Source: Psococerastis gibbosa | Lineage: Eukaryota; Arthropoda; Insecta; Psocodea; Psocidae | Assembly: GCA_963971405.1 (NCBI GenBank) | Contig: OZ020488.1 | Span: 45,180,888-45,244,887, forward strand | Length of the DNA: 64,000 nucleotides | Direction: 5' to 3' | Part shown: piece by piece, positions 42,021 through 53,138 of the stretch | Layout of the letters: each line of letters begins with the position of its first letter | Position numbering within the stretch: position 1 is the first letter of the stretch | Program-made: the position numbers and the translations under genes | Notes under the pieces: generated by a model | Databases searched by the model: none | What the model was told of the DNA's origin: nothing | What the model saw: only the letters and a program-made list of their open reading frames with translations

Positions 42021-42229
42021 CCTACACCGTACCTGAAGTTAGAAAGCTTCGATAGAAACTTTTTGCAGTACAATTATTTTTTTGTCATTTTTCATGAAAA
42101 TTGATTTATTTTTTATTTTTTGCCCCAGAACCAAACTATCAAGGGGCAAAAGACCTATTAAGTTTTGTTTAGCCCAAATAAAAAAGAAGGGGCCCCGGGA
42201 TGGAGGTCCCTGGTAAAACGTTTAGAGAG

Positions 42230-42510
42230 TTTCCATTTCAGTTGGGAGAGCGGTAGTTCGAATCCTCAAGGTGATCAGATTTACTCAATAATTCAGAGAA
42301 CAATACAATGCTATGAGCAATGCGTCAATCACCCAGAAACCATCTATCCTTATCAGCTGACTAAACCATCAGTCGTTATGAGGACTAAGCCTGATGATGG
42401 GAGTAGCTCCTGCTCCCGAAACGTCACCTTCGTCCTCAGACAACGGTCTCCACCCTAATTGTTCGATGACTATGGGGCCCCTGCCTCTATTATAATGACT
42501 ATTAACGCAA
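42230..42510 (+). repeat. Penelope-like terminal repeat (family L), copy 1
   Basis: Best-preserved of three related copies (33380-33690 and 48785-48990, both -). It runs from ACTCAATAATTCAGAGAAC through the hammerhead-like segment to TAATTGTTCGATGACTATGG and GACTATTAA. No reverse transcriptase or GIY-YIG frame is nearby, so it is a solo or truncated end. Confidence 0.6.
42380..42437 (+). ncRNA. Type I hammerhead-ribozyme-like motif, intact core
   Basis: Distal stem I GAGGAC (42380-42385) pairs with GTCCTC (42432-42437). The core CTGATGA is at 42391-42397, stem II is GGGAG/CTCCC around a 9-nt loop, GAA is at 42418-42420, a palindromic stem III ACGT at 42421-42424, and cleavage-site C at 42425. 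All conserved core bases are present. The base after the site is A where a G would pair with C2.1; a sibling copy has GTCGCC, so this looks like CpG decay. The short palindromic stem III is typical of Penelope-like hammerheads that act as dimers. Confidence 0.6.
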
Positions 42511-43079
42511 CTGGCAATGTAAGTAAATTAACCCTTTATTATAGAAACTGTAGTCCTCATTTTAAAATTAAAATGCTGCTCGTGTGTTTTATGTTTTGAA
42601 ACATGCTTTGTATTACTCTCCCATGAGCAATTCAGCACCTACAGGCAGTACATACTTGATTATTATTTAAGAAGCAGAACATTTGTGAGCAAGAGTTGTA
42701 ATAAGGTTTTTCCAACCATTCCACCACTTCCGTTTTCAGCACATCCTCTTGAAACCACTGATCCAATTTCAAAGTTTTTTTTTGTTGAAAAAGTGAGGTA
42801 CTTTTCGCAATATCAAATATAGTTTCGTTGAGGTGAAATAATTTTGTTTGGAAAATGATAAACGCACAGAATCTATCGCAAAAGTTATGGCCAATTCTGT
42901 ATAGCCTGCACAGAAAATTCTCCTTATTTAATTATTAACTACTTAATAATTTAGAAACTATTGAGGTTTGATAATTAAGCCATTGGCGTAAATAGGGGGT
43001 CCTGGGGGGGGGGGGGGGCTAAGCCCCCAGAGGCACCCGTAGCCCCCCCCCCCCAGGATTTCTGGTGACAAAGACGTTA
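42511..43079 (+). other. Nothing recognised except G/C runs
   Basis: Paired G run (43006-43018) and C run (43044-43053) around CTAAGCCCCCAGAGGCACCC. Confidence 0.45.
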
Positions 43080-43400
43080 TGGAGGCGAAAGGGATAGCAT
43101 CCACAATAACGAAAGGGAAATTAATTCATGGTATGCTTATTTTACATTAGAGATATCATAAAAAAAATCCACATATTGACCAAGTACTTTCACAAAAAAT
43201 ATGTTACTCAAAATGCTTAAAACCCCAATATTTCAGACTTATTTTCTCAAAATTTTTGTCCGGGGGAGACCCCCGGGCCCCCCTATATCTAGGGTATAGC
43301 ATGTGCAACACCTCACTAATTTGGGCCTATTTATCAATTTTTTCTCCGGGGGAGACCCCCACTCCCCCCTTTCTTCTTTCTCACTTCAGAAGTGAATGAA
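43080..43400 (+). repeat. Family E, degenerate units (orientation opposite to 26873)
   Basis: TTTGTCCGGGGGAGACCCCCG and TTCTCCGGGGGAGACCCCCA with TTTTAAAACCCCAATATTTC-like spacers: two or more decayed units in reverse. Confidence 0.5.
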
Positions 43401-44147
43401 TAATTAATCCAAGTCTTGGGTGTCGTAAAGCCCCCCCCCCCCCAGAAATTTTGGGAATTTACGGTAATAAGCTATTGCTCAAAACATAGCCTTACTTAAT
43501 GGCATAACATTTTTAAGTAGTTCCCCCTTGTTGGAGCTACCGGTTTAAATGTTTTGTCATTGTCCTACACACAAAGCGCAACCAGCCTGTTTCCAGGCAC
43601 TAGCACAATGACAATGACAGAACTACCTGATTTGACGATATTTTGTGGATTTTACTTTAATGCCTTCCTGTTACTATTACTTGATTGTAAAATTTAATAG
43701 AAATATATACAGTATATCCTCTTATATAAATATTTATTTATTTATTAAACCGGTTGTGTTTTCATAATTGTTTGTCGTAAACCTTTACAACTGAGTACAA
43801 CATGAATGTCAAGCTTAAGTGTGTAAGGCAAATTATTTCGCAAGTTGAAGAGGTAATATTAGGGATTTTATTAATTTTCAATGGAAAAAAATCAAAGGAA
43901 TAATGGACTTTTCAGCGAAGCCCTTAAACCCCATTTGTCAGTCCCCACCCCGCCCCCTCTCTCCTCAAAGGACAGGATTGCGTTGTTGGCAACAAAGGCC
44001 GTCTTCTTGAAATTTTCAAGTCTTACGGTTTCAGTTAACAAGGTACCTTGCTTTGATTCATGCTTTATTCAAGTATTCAACTGAGAATTATTGTCAAAAT
44101 CTAAAATGAAGCTCTTGCCATTGTTTGATAATCAGGAGACTCGCACC
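43401..44147 (+). other. Nothing recognised
   Basis: C run 43432-43443. TTTATTTATTTATT near 43730. A 67-codon frame at 43881 is unsupported. Confidence 0.5.
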
Positions 44148-44235
44148 CGAACTTGGTGAAGTCATACTTACGCCTGTTACATTGTGTCAATATGGTGAGC
44201 TTGTTTCAGTTTGTCCATTATCGCTTGTTACTTAC
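44148..44235 (-). repeat. Dispersed repeat H, copy 5 (fragment)
   Basis: Reverse of AACTTGGTGAAGTCATACTT ... GCCTGTTACATTGTGTCAAT ... GTGAGCTTGTTTCAG, as in copy 1. Confidence 0.55.
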
Positions 44236-44345
44236 TTCTTCTAATAGGGTTGTATACAGGGTTTTTAGTTCATTTATGGTTACCTGCCTTGGCAGCTCCT
44301 GTAGCTTGTTCAATAATTTTAGCCGATTAATTATTTATGGATGAC

Positions 44346-44668
44346 AACGGCCTTACCAAGTTGAATCCACAAGAGCAGAGCGTGTTTCAAACTGCTCCAA
44401 ACTTGGTAGTGTGCACAGCGTTGGCAGGGGAACATGGCGGGACATGATAACGCGCTGAGACTAAACCATTCTGTTTACGTGCGTGTCGAGTCCTGGTCAC
44501 CTCCGAATTATTCGTGTGACTTTACTATGCTCCCCAAGTGGTTCGGAATCCACTATAATATGGAGGTCCATCCTGTCAGTCAACTCCCCTTTCCACCGAG
44601 GTGAAGGACGTCTGCCCTTAGGGTGCCTCAAGTTAATAAACTGCCTCACTTCTCCCGCCAGGCTGGAA
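44346..44668 (+). repeat. SINE D copy, 3' end divergent
   Basis: Head ACGGCCTTACCAAGTTGAAT, then GTGTGCACAGCG, GGTTCGGAATCCACTATAAT and GTCAACTCCCCTTTCC, ending near CGCCAGGCTGG without the usual trinucleotide tail. Confidence 0.8.
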
Positions 44669-45207
44669 AAAAGAATAGCAGCAGTTTTATTGTAGTTAGG
44701 AAGTCGTTGGTTTTGGGAAAAGCACCAATCGGCCACTATAAGTGTGGGAAGATCCATAAAAAGTCATTAACAGTACGACTGATTAAGCACTACATATTGT
44801 TCACCATATCGAGGTTTCTCTCCCCAATAAAGTCCGTTATCAATTGTCGAATTGGCCTTCCAAAGTGGACTTCAGCATTTGTCTACTAAGATAATACCCT
44901 AATAATAATAATCATTATTATTTTATGCTACAACTTTATAGAGAGCACATTATATTCTGCCCTAAGTGAAATGAAATCATCATCTATAAATTCGCGAGTC
45001 GAACCACCCCGGGTTGAACTTTCTGTCTCTAACTCCAGTAAGTCAACCCCTTTACCTGCAACCCGTGGGCACTTAAGAACAATATAGTCGCGGGTTGGGG
45101 AAAGTTCATCAATACTGCCAGGCAATTCAGCAGACTTCACTGGGGAATACTCAAGAGAATGAATGGAGCTTCTCCCAGCTGTTAACTATTAAATCAAATC
45201 GAGCAGG

Positions 45208-45431
45208 ACATGTAGAGTGGTGGTACAGACTCCGACTTTCACCCGAAGGGTTGTTGGTTCGAGTACCACACTTGCAACATTTTTTGACCATGCTTCGGAG
45301 GGCATGTAAAGCAGGCAGTCCCGGGTCTTCCTAGTTGAGTGTAAGATAGGGCTTTATAGCCCTAACTCCGCTAGATTGGCTTAGTAATAGAACAAAAAGT
45401 CAATATTTATTTATTTGTTTATAAAGCTCCA
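45208..45431 (+). mobile_element. SINE G, full-length copy
   Basis: tRNA-like head (GTGGTACAGACTCC; B box GGTTCGAGTACC), body ACCATGCTTCGGAGGGCATG and GGGCTTTATAGCCCTAACTC, tail CAATATTTATTTATTTG. Flanked by CGAGCAGG at 45200-45207 and 45432-45439. MITE-F copy 2 begins 4 bp beyond. Confidence 0.8.
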
Positions 45432-45443
45432 CGAGCAGGGGCT

Positions 45444-45612
45444 GCAGCCTGATCGAGGCGATTGTAATACCGGTATTTATTTAATCCTGGTATTAAAAAT
45501 GTAAACAAGATAATTTTATAATGGAAAGTGCGATTCAAAATTTGTTTGTTTACAGCTATAATCCTAGGGTATTTATTTAACCCCGGTATTATAATCGCCT
45601 CGATCAGGCTGC
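45444..45612. mobile_element. MITE-F copy 2, uninterrupted
   Basis: 169 bp with ends GCAGCCTGATCGAGGCGATT and its complement. It gives the empty site for the nested insertion in copy 1. Confidence 0.85.
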
Positions 45613-46678
45613 TGATCCAGGATTTTCCTTAAGGGGATCCTACAGGGCCCCGAAAAGTAAAATTACAAGAAAATGGAATTCAACGCTTTACGAAGTCTTC
45701 GTATCCAGTACCTCCTTTCTCCATTGTCCTTGCATACCTTCCAGGTATAAAGCCAGGAGTTTCAGGAGGGCAACGAGGGGAGTCCAAGGGTTCAAGGGAC
45801 ATTGTTAAAAATGTCATTTTTAACTAATGAATATCAACAAAACAATTGTGACTTTATAGACTTATTTCTGGAAACAGGGGATCCTTGGTCTCTTGGAAAA
45901 TTTGCGAGGGTTTTTACACATTTTATTTTAAACTTAATTGAATTATTTTTGGTGGTTTTCATGGGGTGCGTGGGGTAAATGATTAAACCCGGCTCTAGGG
46001 AGGGAGGGAGGGGGGTGTGGAGAAATACTCGTATAGTTCCCATATTTCGGCATGTTAAATTTCATTATTTCATTCTGGTTGTATTGCGATCGGGGTAGAA
46101 ATAATTTGAAATAAAAATTAAAACATTAAAAAGCGGGGTGTAATTTGAAAAAAAACGCCGTCATTTATATTTGAATGCCAAAGTAGGCCTAATAAGAAAA
46201 TTTGCCAAACCTAATAGATACAATATCGAGACCATTCCAATATTTTCTATCTCCGGCTCCAAAAACAAAATTTAATATTGCAGAAGCATTTTAATACGCC
46301 ATAAAGTGTTTATGCGTTCAGCAACCAACAGCTGGGAAAATAGCGATGAAATCCTCAAGCGATGAAAGAATAGAGAAATTTTTGCAGATGCAGCAAAATG
46401 GAAAGGCGGCGAATAACGACGTTAATTCTCCAAAGGCCATTTTAATACTTTAACACTGGAAATCTTCTAGTTTCCTACCTACCTTCAGGCTAGCTTTTCA
46501 TGTAATTTTTTATCTATTCTTCTCCGGATATAAGTTACATCCGGTTAAAGGGAAGTCCACCGAGAGTTTTAATTGGCTGCAGGTGGAGCCATATTTTTGG
46601 AGCAGTAAACGCCAGGGAAGAGATTTGTAGATCACCCCGGCAAGGAAGAAGTTCTGGGTTCCAATCCATATTCAATTC
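45613..46678 (+). other. One family E relic, otherwise featureless
   Basis: A single decayed family E unit at about 45850-45925 (ATTTCTGGAAACAGGGGATC). G-rich GGGAGGGAGGGAGGGGGG near 45998-46014. Confidence 0.45.
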
Positions 46679-47508
46679 CATTTCATACGTAGTATAAGGA
46701 AAGCTTTGTGATGGTCGAAATTTTCGATTCCGAGATTTCAACGGATTTACACGTTTTCAGGTACCAGGAACCCAAAAAAGTGGTTTTTACGAAATGTCTG
46801 TCTGTCTGGCTGTGCATCGATTTCCGGGCAAACTACTCGGTCGATTTTGATGAAATTCGGCATGTAGGTTCACAAAAATCATACCTCGAGATCATTTGTT
46901 TTATTTGGGGCTAACTCAATTTGGGGGGGGGTTTCATTCTCAAAAAACTCCAAAAAAAACGTCAAAAAAAATTATTTCTCAAAAACGGCTCCAACGATTT
47001 CTTTTAAATTCACATATATTCTAGTCGTTCTTAATGTTGATAAAATGCGGAGGGTCGCTTACCCCTTCATAGTTTGCTTCTGGGGGTAAAAAAATAAAAA
47101 TAACTTAATTTTAATGAAAAATGACTAAAAAATAATATTTCTGCGAAACTTTTCTATCGATGATTTCTACCTTCAGGCATGTTTTAGGTGTTAAGTTGAG
47201 TAACGAAACCGGACAGTTGGCTTTCCCAAAAACCTATTTGCTTTTGTGCACAATTTTTTTTTTTTTTAATGATAGAAACTTCACGCTGAAATGCATTGCC
47301 TGCCCTGCCATTATTACTGTGTTGTAATGTGTTTTAAATATATTGAGGTTACCTCACCTCCAGTGACGTCAGGTGGACACCCCCCCCCCCCCCCCGAGAT
47401 ATCCGAAATTTAACCGTAGGAAAATTATTTACCCTGAAATTATTCATTTTCTCTCCCTACTAATTGATAAATTGGAAAGCATGTTCGAGTAAACTCGGAC
47501 CGGTTCTT
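46679..47508 (+). mobile_element. Family B element, nearly full-length copy
   Basis: From TTTCATACGTAGTATAAGG (5' terminus slightly altered) through a short TCTG tract, GCTTACCCCTTCATAGTTTG and a 15-17 C run before GAGATATCCG, to AATTGGAAAGCATGTTCGAG and CTCGGACCGGTTC. Confidence 0.85.
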
Positions 47509-47587
47509 CATGCCTGCTTTTCTATGACTTTCTGTTAGACTGTTATATTTTAAGCCTGCGTATGGAGCGTTTTATTATTAAACGGGT

Positions 47588-47980
47588 GTGACTGAGACCT
47601 GGGCCATAGCAGATAAGGCACTGAAGTGGTTTGAAACATGGTGTTGCCCAAGGATGCTACGGATCAGCTGGAGGGGCCACGTGACAAATCAAAGATTGCT
47701 AGAGGCCATTGAAGAAAAGAGACTGCGGCTACCTCATATAAGAAGTAGAAGAGCGAAATGGTTAGGACATTTATTAAAACACAAAAATCTGGTACACACC
47801 ATCATTGAGGGCACAGTGGAAGGAACCTATGGAAGAAGGAATTGATGGATCAACTGAAGAAGGACGTAGGAGCCCGAACGTACCAAGAGCAGAAGAGGAA
47901 GGCGCAGGACAGAGAGAGCTGGAAGATTATATGCAGGGAGTTACTGCCAACCAATCGTTGAGATTGTGACCTCAGAAGAA
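47588..47980 (+). pseudogene. LINE polymerase C-terminal fragment, frameshifted
   Basis: The frame from 47588 reads RISWRGHVTNQRLLEAIEEK then RRAKWLGHLLKHKNL, a motif typical of the region after reverse transcriptase in non-LTR retrotransposons. It stops at 47845. A second frame continues with MDQLKKDVGARTYQEQKRKA and WKIICRELLPTNR before its stop, so at least one frameshift separates them. The 3' end (ACCTCAGAAGAA) matches 14300-14374. Confidence 0.7.
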
Positions 47981-48412
47981 AAAACTCCGCAATAGGTTCG
48001 ATTTCAAGGCCTGGAACACCTTTTATTAGATATCACTCGAAAAATATGAGCCCCAATGCGGGAAGATGTGATCGTTTTACATAAACCGATTTTATATTAC
48101 CTCTTCCGATCGTTTTCCATTATCCCATACATATTTTACCGTGTTCCCCACCATCATATTGTTTTCCATTTTATCTCTCATGTCTTGCTGGTAATAGGTA
48201 CGCTTAATAGCAAATCAGCGAACGTCACTACGCGTTTTTATTTACAAAGTCGATTTTCACAGGAAATTTCTATTGTAGAGCCGCCAAAGATTGCAAAACT
48301 CATCTTGAGCTCCTTCCTCCGGACTACCGCAGCAATAGTTTTTTTTTTTTTACAAATCACATTCAATAATGTTTTTTCCTTTTTATGAAAATGTTAAACC
48401 CGTACTAGCAAT
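47981..48412 (+). other. Nothing recognised
   Basis: A 110-codon frame at 48056-48388 is hydrophobic and has no family signal; probably chance. Confidence 0.5.
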
Positions 48413-48556
48413 TTCATGAATGTATCCGATTAACCTTTTCAATCGCCTCACTATGTAACGTAATAGGTATTTGTGTCGAGTTACGACACGTCTCCGACCG
48501 CAAGGTGTGTATGGACTTGCACATGTACAAGCACGCTACCACTTTGCCACCGAAGT
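48413..48556 (-). repeat. SINE-like family C, copy 6
   Basis: The reverse strand reads CTTCGGTGGCAAAGTGGTAG to GAGGCGATTGAAAAGGTTAA and TCGGATACATTCATG. Confidence 0.7.
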
Positions 48557-48784
48557 AGCTACACTGGACTTTTCCACTCGGACTACCACACCAATTTTTT
48601 TTTGTACCAATCACATTCAATAATGCTTTTGTACCAATAATAATGAATTGATAAATTGGAAAGCATGTACGGGCTGACCCGCCTTCGTCTTTTATGTCCC
48701 AGAAAGTAAACAAATACATTAATTGTAAATACATAAATAAATTCAATTACAACTACGTATTTTCTGCAGCATACATATTGTAGT

Positions 48785-48990
48785 GGACGATTATTTAACA
48801 AAGGGCCAGTTGGACTTACATTGCAATGGGCAAGGCCTCACAGTCATTGAATAATTAGGGCGGAGTTTTGGGAGTGGGTGCTAGTCCCATCATCAGGCTT
48901 AGTCCTGATTAGGACTGACGGTTTCTTGCTGATTGACAAATTGGTGTTGTATTTTTTCTGAATTATTGAGTTTTTTTTCTTCAAATAATA
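48785..48990 (-). repeat. Penelope-like terminal repeat (family L), copy 3
   Basis: The reverse strand has CAGGACTAAGCCTGATGATG and GGACTAGCACCCACTCCC, then AAAACTCC where GAAACGTC is expected. CTGATGA and stem II are kept, but the second half of the hammerhead core is lost. Confidence 0.55.
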
Positions 48991-49105
48991 CTACACCATT
49001 GCTATTAACCTTTACCAGTAGAGTAGTGAACGATCGTCAATCGCATCACCCGTCCACCCCTTTTATTTCATTCAAATTTTATAGCGTAGTATAAGAAATA
49101 TGGTC

Positions 49106-49323
49106 AGGAAATTTAGAGTAGTGGTATAGTCTCCAACTTCACCCGAAAGGTTGTTGATTCGAGTCGCACACTTGCTACATTTTCTAGCCATGCTTCGGAG
49201 GGCATGTAAAGCAGGCGATCCCGTGTCTTCCTAGTTGAGTGTATGAGAGGGCTTTATAGCCCTAACTCCGCTAGGTTGGCTTAGTAATGGAACAAAAAGT
49301 CAATATTTATTTATTTATTTATT
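49106..49323 (+). mobile_element. SINE G, full-length copy
   Basis: GTAGTGGTATAGTCTCC head, B box GATTCGAGTC, body as at 45208, (TTTA)n tail. Flanks TAAGAAATATGGTC and TAAGAAATGGGTC are an imperfect target duplication. Confidence 0.8.
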
Positions 49324-49336
49324 TAAGAAATGGGTC

Positions 49337-50327
49337 CGGGTGCACGCGGCACTAAGAGGGAAATTCAGTAGACATAATTTCTTTTTCTCCCCCATCCACT
49401 CGAAAAAAATAAATCTAGATATGCCCTTGGCAATTTGTGTTCACTAGGTGGTTAAGGGCTTTTTGAGTGAACTTATTTTCTTTGCCCTGGACCAAGGATA
49501 AAGTTGAATTGGCGGCTCTGTTTCGTGACATGAAAAGGTCACCAGTCACCAGCTACGTATGTTGTAGACAATCAATGGAAAACGTCGCGTGTTGCAGTTG
49601 CGTTCCAAAGATTTTATCAAGCAACAGTGCCGGACAGTGGAACTAGGCTGGCCTACTGTAGTATCTGCTAAATAATCATAGGAAATGTCCGCCACAATTC
49701 TTATTAACGAAACAACCCGACTGGTTAGCGGTTCGTCATCATTTTCAACGTTTTTTTCTTGCGTGTTTGTTGATTTTGTCGACGCAGTGGTGCGACTTCA
49801 AAGGTCTGTGCCTTTATTACAAAGACTTTGCTTATGGTATGTTAGTGCTATAATAGTGTATTGAAGATTTTATGTTCCCAGGAAATTTTTATGAAACACT
49901 TACTTAGTTATCCAGGATCCCTACAATGCGGTTTACAGATTAACTTGACATTGGGAATAGGATTAAATTATTGTAAATAATCCCGAAAGTGTCACGTGGC
50001 GTCGTGGCAGGATTAAAACCTTTTAACTTATCAGTGGGCCTACTATACTAGCCTATGCGGTTTAGTATTAACTTAATCAGGGGGCTAAAAATGTAAACAA
50101 AACAACTTATCATTCTAAAATTATCTTGTTTACATTTTTAATCTTAAGTTAAGTTAATATTGTAATAAAGGGCCCACAGCTATAAATACGTTTTGAACAA
50201 AGGAATGAAAAAAACGCGGGAACTATTAAACATTAAAGAACATACTCGTATTAAACAAACAAGTTCTAACATTAAACAGCATTTGCGGCCGACCGCCAAC
50301 AGTGGACTACAACGCCGACAGTAACAC
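49337..50327 (+). other. Nothing recognised
   Basis: A palindromic stretch near 50088-50150 (AAAAATGTAAACAAAACAAC and TTGTTTACATTTTTAATC) resembles the MITE-F interior without its ends. Confidence 0.45.
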
Positions 50328-50330
50328 TAA

Positions 50331-50713
50331 GGCGCCCATTCCACCGACCGGCTAGGGCTATTTACAAAAACAGTGACGTGGTAGCAGACATTCAAGACTT
50401 AGGCGGGGTTTCCACCGACCTCGCATTGCAGAATTGACGGAAACGTTTATTTTCCTCTGCCATATAAATTGATCAATGATCATACAGTAAAATCACAAAC
50501 AAACAAACTAAAATTAAAAAATGGCGTCATGGGATATGTTAAGTACAAACATTTTAATAGATTTCTATAAAAAGAAAAATTCTAATTTCCGTCAATGTCA
50601 TTTGCATTCTGCAATGTGAGGTTGGTGGAAACCTTGAAACCTGGAAGTCTTGAATGTCTGCTACCACGTCACCGTTTTTGTAAATAGCCCTAGCCGGTCG
50701 GTGGAATGGCACC
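50331..50713. mobile_element. MITE-A copy 3 (Harbinger-like), clean TAA duplication
   Basis: 383 bp, GGCGCCCATTCCACCGACC to GGTCGGTGGAATGGCACC, with TAA at 50328-50330 and 50714-50716. The interior is inverted relative to copies 1 and 2. Confidence 0.9.
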
Positions 50714-50716
50714 TAA

Positions 50717-52653
50717 GTAGACTTCTACGATGCTATATATTATATATGATACATATTATTATACGATATACTTTATTATTATTGTTTCTTTCAATATTTC
50801 ATTTTCAAGTAGGCCTATGGGGAAAAACGTTTCCATTGTCATTGCTTCAAATGACCGCTAAATGCAATGGTCGAATATATCGTATTACTGTAGCTTCTCG
50901 CTTTTATTGTATTATGCACAGAAAGAATTTCACAATTACCCTGTTTGGCTGTACTGTACAATTTTTTCCATAACATGGCAAAACTGGACAATGAAGGGGT
51001 AAGCGCTGTGACAGGGATTTAAAAATAAACAAGAGGTAAAATGGGGGATATAAAAAACAAAGTGTCAGACCTCACTCAACTTTTGTCCCGCTTTTGCCTC
51101 TTTTTTCATGAGGGCTGTAACGTGTTAGAAAATAAATAAGATGGTTTTTTTTTTTGCTAAACAATGAATACAGTACATAAAATGTGTGAGCCACTGTCTC
51201 GGAAATTTATTTTTGTTTCATTGTTCATTTGACCTATAATCTTAATGTCATATGGTCCAGTGTTTCTAGCTCTATTTTTCATTTTATCTCTTTCATACCG
51301 GTAGAAAAAACGCGGCTCTTGAAGACAACACCCCAAATAGTGCCTCTACCAGTCGTCTGCTAGAATCCTCAGCTATCAGCAATCGCTGTGTACGGCGTTT
51401 ACATAACTTTTGTTTGGGGGGGGGGGCAGTTTAAACTATTCTATTCATTCTATGCATTCTCCATCTTTCATCTTATTATCTATTCTTATCTAGTACTTTG
51501 TCCCCCTTTAATTCATCAATGGACATTTATTTCTTTCACTCGAGCATCCAATCCTAGAAGCTTAACTTAAGCGAAAGAACAATATGGTCCGGAAAGGTGG
51601 TACATCCCCCTGATCCCTCACACTCTTCGTGTCAATTAATTAGTATAGTTATAGAAGCCTTGACCAAAAATTGACGCTAAGTATACATAATTACTACAGT
51701 ATTCTTTATGAATCATGATGCCGTTTAAAAGTTTGATGCGATGTACGAGACTCAAGATACGACGATATTTGCCAGTATATGAAGTACCTATGTATATACT
51801 CGTATACGATAATGTTTGATGGTCCGTAACCTTTCCACGATGGGCAATATTTGCAACCCCCTTAGGCCCGGATAGCTCAACAAAAATGTATGATAGAGAT
51901 ATACCGTTAGGCTGCTCACAAAGATTAAATGTTGACCACGTGATGATGAATAAAGAAAAGTATCGCCTAGAAGGACAGAGGGCTCCCGGCAGAAGTAGAA
52001 CATGGTGGTTGTAGTCTTCAAGGTCCCAATTGGCATGATGACCACCAATCTAGAAGACGCATTTAAAGAAGAAAGATGGATTAACTCTCGGTGATAGTTA
52101 TGGTGCACTTATCTCAAAAAGTAAGAAAATATCACTTGTACATATAGGCTTCAAACCCATTCAGTCAACCTATACTTTCTTTTATTTACAGTGCTATACT
52201 GATACTCATTTAGTACCGGCATATAAAGGATGTATACACACTATAAAGAGTACCGAAAACAAACTTTTTTCCTAATTACACTCTTTTTTTAGAGTTCAAA
52301 TTATTTGATTCTCTTTTTCCTTGTCATTTGACATGCTCACCACCAAGAAGATTGGCAAACATTGTCGAAAAAGTGTTGGAAAAGCCGTCAATTTCCCGCC
52401 CTTTTTCGTTTCTCTCAGTTCGAGTTTTCTCCCCTGAGCGCCGGAGGGTTTGAGTGAGGTGGGAGCTGGCTTGCGTGTTGTAACCTCATTTCCATAGGTA
52501 ACCACTTCCACAAGCAACAAGGTATTACCAGAAACTTTAGCACGTAAACTTTCTAACCCTCTTTCTCCACGCGTATTACCCCATCGGACTCTGTTATACT
52601 AATGTCACGGATCCGCGGGGAGAAAATAAATTATCACCCTTCAGACGTCTTTT
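50717..52653 (+). other. Nothing recognised
   Basis: G run at about 51416-51426. Several frames of 60-110 codons without family motifs. No repeat copies identified. Confidence 0.5.
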
Positions 52654-52656
52654 TAA

Positions 52657-52805
52657 GGCGGGGATTACACCGACGTCAATAGTGATAGTACTGGTGATAT
52701 TGACGTGATTGACGTGGTAGCAGACATTTTTAGACTGTCTTTAATGTCCACTGCCACGTCAATATCACCAGTACTATCACTATTGACGTCGGTGTAATTG
52801 GCGCC
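52657..52805. mobile_element. MITE-C (Harbinger-like)
   Basis: 149 bp, almost entirely two inverted arms (GGCGGGGATTACACCGACG and its partner, then TCAATAGTGATAGTACTGGT), with clean TAA at 52654-52656 and 52806-52808. The centre carries GACGTGGTAGCAGACATT, an 18-mer also present in the TIR of MITE-A. Confidence 0.9.
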
Positions 52806-52850
52806 TAAGACGAAGCACTTAACCATTTTGTCCATTACTGAACCAACCTA

Positions 52851-53138
52851 GTAGTAGTAGTAGTAGTGTTCGTCGGGTTAATAACGACTTAGGCCTCAAA
52901 TTTGGGCCCATAGAGCGACCCCGACTTGACTGTCCTATGCCCCAGCCCATAGGACAGTGGACCTCCTGATTATAGTGGATTCCGAACCACTTGGGAAACA
53001 CAGTGAAGTCACACGATTAGTTCGGAGGTGACCAGGACAAGTCCTACCATGTTTCCCTACCGGCATTGTGCACACAACCAAGTCATCTGCAGCTTTGAAC
53101 CTGCTCTGGTCCGCTGGATTCAACTTGGTTTGGCGGCC
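52851..53138 (-). mobile_element. SINE D copy, 3' part of a U2-SINE chimera
   Basis: Very similar to 37028-37315, including the GGTTCGGAATCC box and (ACT)n tail at the low-coordinate end. On the reverse strand its head follows the U2 snRNA sequence directly. A single 11-bp duplication (GAACCAACCTA, 52840-52850 and 53336-53346) encloses SINE and U2 together, so they integrated as one unit. Confidence 0.9.

Noticed and set aside
48056-48388. 110-codon hydrophobic frame
   Set aside because: AT-rich low-complexity sequence, no signal-peptide exon structure or similarity recognised.
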